Part shown: positions 51,510-61,019 of the stretch, in pieces
Layout: each line of letters opens with the position of its first letter
Position numbering within the stretch: the first letter of the stretch is position 1
Origin: Pomphorhynchus laevis
Taxonomy: Eukaryota; Acanthocephala; Palaeacanthocephala; Echinorhynchida; Pomphorhynchidae
DNA length: 64,000 nt
Direction of reading: 5' to 3'
NCBI GenBank assembly: GCA_012934845.2
Contig: WNNJ02000211.1
Location: 142,552 to 206,551 of the forward strand
Translations under genes and position numbers: made by a program
Notes under the pieces: generated by a model
What the model was told of the DNA's origin: nothing
Databases searched by the model: none
The model's input: the letters and a program-made list of their open reading frames with translations, nothing else

Positions 51510-54435
51510 AGCCTTTTAACTGAACAACGTGCAATATTCTGGCTGTAAGGGTGAAATAAAAAGGTTAAAATGTATTTGACGATTCTTCAATGAAATTTAG
51601 CACTTCAATTTAAAATGCTAAATTTAAGTGTAAATTTTGAAATGTGAAATTTAGAGTTTTATAGCACGGTCAGCTGGGTGCTCTATTTATCTTTTCATAT
51701 AATTATTATATAATTATGAAATCGTGATATTTCGAAAGTATAGGATGAAATAATGCAAATATTGTCTCGATAATATAACATCAGCAAAGTACGAATTGGG
51801 TTATGATGTATCGCTTTTTGAGAAAACATTGTCTTTTCTATTTTCCGTCAAGTTACTTTTTAAAACATTTACAAAACATATTACAGACCAAGCAATACTG
51901 AATATTGATTTATCCATTTCCTAAAATGTGTGATGGAAAAGCCGATTAATAAAAATATTCAAATTTCTTTAGCTCACTGTTACTATTAGACAGGAAGTTC
52001 AAATTGATCATATAGCTAGATTGCCTAGAGTTCATGTAAAATGTTTATCTTGTAATTTTATTTTTTTAAATATTGGTGACTTTTTTGTAATTTAATTATA
52101 TCGATTTATGGTTCTGCCAAATTGAGTTCACTATTTTTTTACAAAATAATAAAATGGTTTTTAATGAAAAACCAATTTTGTTAGTTGATATTACGTTTAT
52201 TTAGCTTACAGTTAAAACAAATTCCGATGCAAAATATTTCCTAGCACTGAAATTAATGTCTCTCTGAAATTTGAATAGACAGATAGCTTACAATGATTTT
52301 ATTTTAATAAATAATATTATAATATTTAATATTCTAATTTTAAATATTTTAATATTGAATATTAATATTTAATCTTTAATGTAGAGGTTATATTTATTTT
52401 ATTTATATTTATGTAAAGATAATATTTAATATTAATAATACTAATCGTTAATATTAAAAATTATGTTTTTATCAATTTGTGAATCGCCATCTGGCAGTAG
52501 TTACTGCCACTGGCGATTTTCGTTAATTTAAAAAGAGAAATTGATCGTAATATCCGTGACGCTTAATAAATAATTCTATGTAATAAATACTGTAGAAATA
52601 TTATCATTACTGACTAAGAAATCTTTTGTTAGCTAATAATTATAACTTGAATGCTTTCCGGTATGATGTGTAGGTGTGGATACACCGGCAATTAGTTCCA
52701 GTAACTAATAACCGTACCGATTAGTGGCGTATATTGCTGCCGTTGATGATTTAAGTGTACGTTTGAATATTATAATCAAACTAAGCCAATGAGCAGTTTT
52801 TATGATTAAATCTTAGTGTAATTGTGTGGTCAAAATGTCCTCCTATTATAAAGTTTAATAACAGTTGGCAATAAATTTATTAACTTTATTAGCAATAAAG
52901 TTAATCTATGAATTTTTTTATAGCATAAAGATTACTAATGTTAAAAAATGAAATATTGCTAATTATTTGTTCATAATTATTAATAATAAATAACCCTTAT
53001 TTTTAAAAGTAAGTAATAATAAGTTATATTATTTCTTAATTATTGATCGTTATTCAAAATAGACGATATTTATTAAAAATCGAACATATTATTATTTGAA
53101 ATTTATTATTGCCACTTCGCTTATACAGTTGATTCTCACATCTTGAATTTATGCCATTCAAATTATTTAATTATTTTTCGATTGGATTCGTCTATTTTCG
53201 GATTAGGCTAACACTTGCACAATTATCGTTTATGAGCTATCTATTATACATACGGAATACTTCTTGCCTTAATAGAATTTGCATACTCACGCACCATCCA
53301 TCATGTTCTTCCGACAATACTCATTACATGAACCATCTGATATGAAATTAAAATGCTCAGGATTTGTAGCTTCAATATACAAGCGAGTCTATTCTATTTC
53401 TTAGAAAAGAGTAAGTTGTAGAAAGATTAAAATTTCCTTCGCTTTAAATTTACTTTGTTTTAACATTTCTAATTTATGTGGACCTAAATTTTGTATTCAA
53501 ATAAGTGTTATAACACCATCAAGATAAAGAAGTCTATCGAAACAGAAAAAGATGACTAAGATATGTAACCTCATAATTTTTAGAAGTTAAAAATGCACGC
53601 ATTGACATTTTTAACTTTGAAAACGACTAATAGGTACAGGATACTATTATACAAAATCAGCACTTGTCGATCATACAAAGGTGTTGTAATATCGCCCGAT
53701 AAATTTATTATGTCCGTTCTTTTAACCCTAAATCCATCCATGTATGATAATGGAAACATTGATGATGATATAATGCCTGGATCATCAATGCTGATAATTA
53801 ATCAATTATCATCACATAGGTTATTAAAAAGCCAATTTTTTGGGTATGGCCACCTCATATTTTTTGTTGATCTACATTTATATGCACGACACTAAATTGC
53901 ATAGACAATGCAGACCACACAAATAACCCTGTTGACACGAGCTTACATCATATATCAGCGACAATACACTTTTAAATCGTGCGTAGGTGTGTCGACATCT
54001 TCGAAAAAACGTCCTATTCGACAATTGCTCGTGCATACCTGAATACTTCGAAGATATTCACAAGTAATTACGATGTACTGCAACTTACAACAATGTGAAT
54101 TAAACAGAACATCTAAAATTATATAACAACATACATTGCGATGTAGAAATCATAGCACTCCAATGCAAATGCCGAATATCAATTTCTAATGAAATTATTT
54201 TCGAAAATCGGAGAGAGCGACTGTTTTGGAATGAATTATAAATATCGCTACGAATTACACATAAGTTTTCATTTTAGTTTGAATTGATTATTTACGAATA
54301 TTGATGATGATTTACGGATCTGCTGAAATATCTTCTGCTACTACTATCATTCACCGTTGACTAATACAAATTCAACTTGTTTAAGCCGTATTTGTAACAT
54401 GGCTAGACAAATGTATTATACACATATAAGTTGTC
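51510..54435. other. No gene recognised
   Basis: AT-rich. Short + strand ORFs at 53,151-53,345 and 53,593-53,895 have no recognisable domains. No clear repeats. Confidence 0.4.
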
Positions 54436-54439
54436 TTTT

Positions 54440-54490
54440 ATTAGACATATATAACAATACGTAGACTCAGTTAGCTGATTTAATCTCTTA
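54440..54490 (+). repeat. PLE 3'-terminal repeat, terminal piece
   Basis: ATATATAACAATACGTAGACTCAGTTAGCTGATTTAAT matches the end of the 23.6-23.8 kb copy almost exactly; the upstream part is not preserved. Confidence 0.6.
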
Positions 54491-55058
54491 GCATAAATAA
54501 TAAATTAGCTTTATTTATAAGAAAGATAATACAATTATTGATAAATTAATACAATTTTTTGTGGATACTACTCAATAAACATCCCTACAAAATATTCTTA
54601 AATATGATGCTTGTTAACTGAACGTTTTACCGACCAATCACGGAGATTTAACGACAATATATAGCAAGATCAATTTTGGTTGAAACATGTTACCACGTTA
54701 CTGTACCAACACATATTGAAAACAATATTTAATCCAAATGAAGTTTTTAAATCAATATATTATATGGAATATCATATTATTACCGATTCTAATAATTTTA
54801 CAAATATATCAAGGGTTTTTAGCTATTTATCTAATTTATATATACATCTCGCAAACATGCATAATTGGATATATATAATCTATCCTTGGACAATATTTAA
54901 CAAGAAACTTCCACGACAAACGGTTTTTATATTTTTTAAAGACTGGTCTATTTCTAAAACATAAAATTGTAATTTGTACCATCTTATTTTAATACTTTTA
55001 GTTTAAATAATCTTTAAGCACCTGAAACATATTTGCATATACAAATTATTCTGTTTGG
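54491..55058. other. No clear feature
   Basis: AT-rich. A 94-residue + strand ORF (54,680-54,964) shows no similarity I recognise. Confidence 0.4.
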
Positions 55059-55215
55059 GTAATTCAAGGCCATATATATTTTAAGTCTAGAAGCTGTTCG
55101 ACAATATATTTCTTCTAAAGTAATTCAAGGCCATATATTTCAAGTCTAGAAACTGTACGATCATAGATTTCTTCTCGAGTAATTCAAAGCTATATATTTT
55201 AAGCTTAGAAACTGT
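55059..55215 (+). repeat. About 60-bp tandem repeat, three units
   Basis: GTAATTCAAGGCCATATAT starts at 55,059, 55,120 and 55,179 (the last with CAAAGCT). Each unit continues with AAGTCTAGAA(G/A)CTGT. Confidence 0.85.
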
Positions 55216-55380
55216 AGACCATAAATAATTTGGATCATATAGCTTACATTCCAGTTCAAAGTATACATTTTATTAAATGTTTAAGTTGAAAATCTTCTAC
55301 AATGTACTATATATATTGGTAATAATCGTTAAACCGGCTGTTGACGAGATCGTCCATTATGAGATCCTTTTTGTATATTT

Positions 55381-55592
55381 TGTTATTGAGTAAAACCGCC
55401 AAAAAAGACAAAAATAAATAAGAGCACTTGATGTGTTTTTTATAAACGCGTTTCGCTTCAACAATAAAGCTTCGTCAATAAAGCTTCGGATTACTGACGA
55501 AGCTTTATTGTTGAAGCGAAACGCGTTTATAAAAAACACATCAAGTGCTCTTATTTATTTTTGTCTTTTTTTGGCGGTTTTACTCAATAACA
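55381..55592. repeat. Palindrome with about 100-bp arms and a hammerhead-like core
   Basis: Arms 55,381-55,480 and 55,493-55,592 are near-perfect reverse complements around 12 bases. The + strand right arm carries CTGACGA (55,494-55,500), a stem GCTT/AAGC (55,502-55,505 with 55,514-55,517) and GAAA (55,518-55,521), then CGCGTTTATA. One extra A separates the core from helix II, as in the 37.5-kb repeat. A run of TATATATACATATATATATA follows the right arm. Confidence 0.85.
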
Positions 55593-55619
55593 ATATATAT
55601 ACATATATATATAGAACTT

Positions 55620-56385
55620 GAGAAACTGTTTAGGCTATCGCAAACACTTATTTCCATTTATGTTGGTTGCTAATCGTTTCTACTTTGTCACTAAAATTAA
55701 AAATTTAAAGGAACCAATAAGGTGCTTTTACTTTCATAAGATTGCAAAATATCGCAGTTGACGGCTACCAGCAATGCCATGATCATCCTGTATAACATTT
55801 GCATGAGATACATTTAGAAAAATATTGCTTATGTGCTAATTGTATGACTGACGATTTCAACAATAGGCGATCATCATAATGCTGATTTAGGTGTATCGAA
55901 GAAAAATAAAGACGTACCTGATTATACATATGAAGACTAAATATTAATTCACTCATATTACTCTCGCGTTGGAGTTGCCTCTCAAAAATCGAGTTGTTGG
56001 TTCCAAATGAAATCATAAATGGCTCCAACATATAAAAAGTACGAAGTTACAATTACACGTTTTCGAGCCTAATAATTCTATCTAGCCTTACATAGATACA
56101 ATTATTTTTAAAGGAAGAGTTTGTCTTTGCCTTATTATGTAAATGCTGTAAATATTAAAAGTGCTTTCAAATTGTATTTAATGTTTTCAATAGACTTGAC
56201 TTTTTAATTAATTATGCAATTACATTTATTATTTAATATATATGCTATTATCTAACTGCATACCATGATCTATCGGATACGAGTGTATATATAACACCTT
56301 GAAAACTATATTTTGAAATCCGAAAAATTCGATCTACAAACTTCAAGTTTCATGTCATATTTAAACGAATGTTTCAGCACCGAAG
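55620..56385. other. No clear feature
   Basis: AT-rich. A leftward 82-residue ORF (56,031-55,783) has no recognised domains. Confidence 0.4.
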
Positions 56386-56389
56386 TGTT

Positions 56390-56470
56390 GGGTATCCTCC
56401 AACAATCATCAGTAGAATGAATAATTTAAGTGCCGTTTCGGTTGCCTGTGTTACTCTAAAATATGACATT
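56390..56470 (-). repeat. Family S structured repeat, copy R4
   Basis: Sense (-): GGCAACCGAAACGGCAC ... TTCATTCTACTGATGATTGTTGG. The GAAAC and CTGATGA cores are kept but the outer helix is eroded. Confidence 0.6.
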
Positions 56471-56760
56471 TAATAAGGTATTCAAAGAAGCATTTTATCT
56501 GCTAAGTAGATAAAGATGGCCTTCACAGCAAATGTTCTGGTTCTAGAGCGAAAACCTCACACATTTAAGCAACGTGTCCGTAATGCGTTGTCTTGATTAT
56601 AAATACTATATATACATCTCGGTTTCTTACAGTCAAGCATCCGAAAGTTTGATCCTCTGGTTGTTATTGATGGTCTGCATTGCAAATTGTAGAATTTAAG
56701 AGCTAACGCCACCTATAATTTAAGCTTAATGTAGGAAATGCATTTTTACAATTTCACAGA

Positions 56761-56818
56761 GGCAGCCGAAACGATGTGTGATAGTTCATCTTACTGACGA
56801 TGGCTGCCGGCTATCACA
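56761..56818 (+). ncRNA. Candidate structured RNA core, family S copy R5
   Basis: Helix a: GGCAGC(C) at 56,761-56,767 with GCTGCC 56,803-56,808. Helix b: TGTGATAG 56,777-56,784 with CTATCACA 56,811-56,818. Hairpin c: CATC 56,787-56,790 with GATG 56,799-56,802 around TTACTGAC. a and b cross. Compared with copy R2, the bases of all three helices differ while pairing is kept. Confidence 0.4.
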
Positions 56819-57117
56819 TGACTGTCTAGGAGTTATGATAGTTTGCAAGCTGAAGAATATGCTCGATTCAAAAACTTATTCAAACATATAGAAAGAATTG
56901 CTATTCGCAATCTCGAGCAATACCGATTCAAACAAAACCTTAAGATTACATAGAAAGAATTGATTCACTCAATCTCGGTTTCTTACAGTCAAGCATCCGA
57001 AAGTTTGATCCTCTGGTTGTTTATGATGGTCTGCATTGCAAATTGTTGGATTTAAGAGCTAACGCCACCAACAATTTAAGCTAGATGTCGGAAATGCATT
57101 TTTCACAATGTCACAGA

Positions 57118-57175
57118 GGCAGCCGAAACGGCGTGTGATAGTTCATCTTACTGACGATGGCTGCCGGCTATCACA
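57118..57175 (+). ncRNA. Candidate structured RNA core, family S copy R6
   Basis: Same helices as R5 shifted by 357 bases: GGCAGCC 57,118-57,124 with GCTGCC 57,160-57,165; TGTGATAG 57,134-57,141 with CTATCACA 57,168-57,175; CATC/GATG around TTACTGAC. GAAACGG lies between helices a and b. Confidence 0.4.
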
Positions 57176-57327
57176 TGACCGTCTAGGAGTGACGAGAGTT
57201 TGCAGACTGAAGAATATGCTCGAAACTTACCCAAACACATATATATATAGATTTGGAGAAATATTCAACTGCCTATATATACTGCCCATATATATAGAAT
57301 GAATCATTGCATACACGAGCGAGTATC

Positions 57328-57474
57328 ATCATTTGGTCGGCTTCATAAATTATCCTCGTGTGAATTTTTTAATCCTAGATGCAGCACTGTACACTAGGAT
57401 GCAGCACTGTAGTGTACAGTGCTGCATCTAGGATTAAAGAATTCACACGAGGATAATTTATGAAGCCGACCAAA

Positions 57475-57478
<4 letters not shown>
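57328..57478. repeat. Palindrome with 68-bp arms next to (AT)n
   Basis: ATCATTTGGTCGGCTTC ... AGTGT arms (57,328-57,395 and 57,411-57,478), with a one-base indel, flank a 15-bp spacer AGGATGCAGCACTGT that repeats part of the arm. The right arm runs directly into (AT)n. Confidence 0.9.

Positions 57479-57540
<62 letters not shown>
57477..57540. repeat. (AT)n microsatellite, 64 bp
   Basis: Uninterrupted AT dinucleotides immediately after the palindrome. Confidence 0.95.
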
Positions 57541-57544
<4 letters not shown>

Positions 57545-60450
57545 AAATTACATTATTCTGTATTTGCGATATAAATAATGAAGTAATAGTGCGATGTTCA
57601 ATTGTGACATATTCAATAATGGAGCTATTTTGTTCAATTATAATAAACTAATACCATATATAATTATTTCACCTACAAAAGTATTTACTTTCGTATTGCA
57701 ATATGGATAATTGTGTATGCTCACCATTTTAGTTTTGAATATAGTTTATAAAAATCTTCTGTTTGCTTTTTATTGCAAATTTGAAATGGTATCATGGTCG
57801 TCTTTGATTTGAATATCTACAAAAAGTGCACCAGTGAACTTTTACTTTTTGTTTGAGCCAACACTTCAACCGAATTTGGCAGCTAATTTACGCCTTTTAT
57901 CATCAAGTGATTGGCTCCTTTATCTTCGGCGTAGAAGTATAAACGGTTCGAATTTTTGTTTCTGTATTTAATGCCAGCCAGCTGTTACACCTACAGTGAT
58001 GTAAATAGGCAACAGACATAAAAATGTTCATTTTATGTTACGTCTTACGCATTTTTATTTTTTGTACTTAAATTCAAATAGACGAATCTTATTAGAAAAT
58101 GATTTATCAAAACCGTCAATAAGTAAATTATTTCTATATTTATGTATGCAAGTGTTTTATTTTGTTCAGGCAGTTGACTTGTAAAGACAGATCTCAAAAG
58201 ACCATATTACTAAATGTGTTTTCTTCACTTTTTTAAGATTTTCAAGTGTATGTAGTCAGTTATTAACATACTCTAAACTTAAAAGGGTTGGATTCATCTC
58301 TTGTTATGGCTTACTATGTATTCGCTATAATCATTATGTATTCTAAGAAGCATTTCTTAATTATCGGATTGTCCGGATGGATTTTTTTATTCTGCACAAT
58401 TGATGCAAAATTAACTTTTCGGATTAATTTTTTATAGTATCAATTATGTTATAAATTCATTACTTAGTTACATTTATACTTTTAGTTTGACAAATGACGT
58501 GGTATCCTGATTTATTTGGTATCCTACATTAGAATAAATAAAAAAATTATTTTATAATTTTCCACAATGACGATGACATAATATTATCGATAATCAAATA
58601 AAAGTGTATTTTTATTGTTGCTTTATTCATTTATTAATTTTAAATCATCTTTATATGCAACTCAGCGATTTAAAAGTTGACCTTTTAACGATAGATAAGT
58701 AGCCTTAAGATCTCAGATTTTTGTATCAGCTGATATACTCCATAAATTAGGAATACAAACGAATTATTGTTGTTGTATGCAAAGTTATATAACTGTATGA
58801 GCATCGTAATGGAGATACCTTAATATTCTATATATATGATTGCTTATAACAAATCAACAGTATTGTGTACATATTTAATTTATACTAATTTATTGAGAAA
58901 ATCCAATGTTCTAAATGCAATTTAGGCTACATCGATAATTTACATAATTTAATTCTCAATAAAATTTGTTAACTATTGACTAATTCATAAAGAATCATTT
59001 AAATTGCTTAACTATCTTAACAATATCTTATAACAAAGTTATACATTTACAGTTTTAATAGCTGGCAAACAGTTAGCTAATTATGTGGTAAATCCATTGT
59101 AAGCTTAATCTTTGCGCTGGAATGTCAAAGGAACAATATATTAACCTTTTTACCGCCTTATTCGTCATAATTGAATCCAATCAATTATATATTTTAAAGA
59201 CTCATATGTGGGACAAAGAAGACGGTTTACAGACAGACATAAATGTGTTTATTGGATGTATTAATGGGGCATTTAAAATAACCTGTTTCGAATGTATACT
59301 AAATATTTGTTCATATGATTATTTATATAAGTCTACATTTTAAAATAATGTTTACGGTGGTATATTAAATAAATATTATTAAATTAAGCTATGTGAAGTA
59401 AGGTGTCAATAATAATGAAATATTTTGTCAATAATAGTAAAATATGATGTAAATTAATCATATTTAATCATTTTTAAACTAATCATATTTGCAAATTTAA
59501 AAGGAATCTAATGATTTCGTGGCGACAGTAATTTGCGATTGTTGATTTTAAAGTGGTATTATAAGGAAAATTACAATTTTATATTTTCACGTTTAAAATA
59601 AATTTATATTTCCATATCAACTGATTTTTATCCTTCTTCAATTGCAATGGCAGTGTCCTATTTGCTTTATTTTTTATTAAATTTGGATTAATTAGTTTTG
59701 TATTTTTATAAAGAAAATTAAAAAGTGTATCAAGAAATCATAAAATCATACATACATATCAAGAAGATATCAAATGTGTTGTTCGAGTTTTTTCAAACAA
59801 AGGCAAAGAGTATATAAATGACAGATGTATATTTTGAACTCACAACCAGACAGAATTGCAACTGAAAAACTGTGTGTGAAAAGTTTAACTGCTACTACTA
59901 AAACTTAGTCATCTCATGCATCAAATTTAATGCCGGAAAAAAGGAATGAAAATAGTTCAAAATGTAATTTTACTTTTTTAATTTATATACTAGAACACTA
60001 TATGACAAAATAGTGGTGATATATACACTGCACTCACACAGGGAATTGCATGCTACAGTATTTTTCATGTAAAATCAACACTACGAGCTAGTACAACGTA
60101 AATATATATCTCTATCGTTTGCTATGTAAACTTAAAGATTGATACCATTATTTTCTATGATTTTAATAGCTACATTACTCGTTATATAATTATGCATTTT
60201 ATATTCAAGAGATAGCTAAATTATGTTTCTTCGTGAATCTAAAACGGATAAATATAAGCTTTTTAGCTTATCGTCACAAATTGGCCACGAGAAAAACCGT
60301 AAAATACGACAATATACGTGTAAATTATATAGTAATTGCTGCGCATCTTTGGTAACTAATTAAAGGAAAGGAACAACAAATTATTAAAATTAAATGTAAT
60401 TAATATTTTGCTATTTTTTTTAACTTGAGGCGAGAACGTTTTTATTAATT
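57541..60450. other. No gene recognised
   Basis: AT-rich. The ORF at 59,122-59,343 (73 codons) lacks recognisable domains. No repeats stood out. Confidence 0.45.
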
Positions 60451-60451
60451 A

Positions 60452-60535
60452 TTACCGGAGACCAATTATTATAGGAGGCCAATTATCAGAGGAGGCCAGT
60501 TATCAGAGGAGGTCAATTATCACAGGAGTCAAAAT
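60452..60535 (+). repeat. About 18-19-bp minisatellite, four to five units
   Basis: Units of the type GGAGGCCAATTATCAGA, with variants GAGACCAATTATTATAG and GAGGTCAATTATCACAG. A local patch of GC-richer sequence in AT-rich DNA. Confidence 0.85.
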
Positions 60536-61019
60536 TAAAAAAGTAAATAATGACATTAAAATTGAGATATTTTGAGGTACCATATTTTTTGTAATGATAA
60601 AAAAGTCAAGTTCGACAAAATCAAATCTTCTTATGAATCAAATTGCATGTACAACAAATCAATCAACAAATAGCAATGATTAGAACCTTATAATATATTT
60701 TTTAATGTGGCAAATGCGTGCCAGCTGAACGCTTAAAGTCCATATTGTTATGTAAATAACAATATTTTATCGAAAGATAAATATCTCCTATTTGTTAACT
60801 AAAAATTGAAAAATGGTTTAGTAGTCTGTAAAACTAACTTTTAAATATAAATTTGTGTGTTTGCGAAAAAATAGAAGAAGTTGTGATCATTAGTAGAAAT
60901 TATTATTAAATCAAATTTTAATTCAGACCAATTTTTTGTTTTAGCTGCATAACATATTTTTCATTTTTATAGTCATCTTTTGCAATAGTCATTTTTGAGC
61001 ACATCATATATAAAAATTG

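Larger units (their letters stand above)
56615..57250 (+). repeat. 356-bp tandem dimer containing family S cores
   Basis: CTCGGTTTCTTACAGTCAAG at 56,618 recurs at 56,974, and AAGTTTGATCCTCTGG at 56,645 recurs at 57,001, a period of 356. Both units contain a leader, GGCAGCCGAAACG and the structured core. The second unit is cut short and passes into AT-rich sequence near 57,235. Like the 443-bp array, it is a short non-coding tandem with ribozyme-like core elements. Confidence 0.85.

Noticed and set aside
53593-53895. 100-codon ORF as a gene
   Set aside because: No domain, no splice partners and no codon pattern distinguishing it from AT-rich background.
56761-56818. Calling the family S core a standard type II hammerhead
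   Set aside because: GAAA and CUGACGA are joined by a good helix, but the 22 bases between them are too few for both helix III and helix I, and no proper cleavage triplet is placed.
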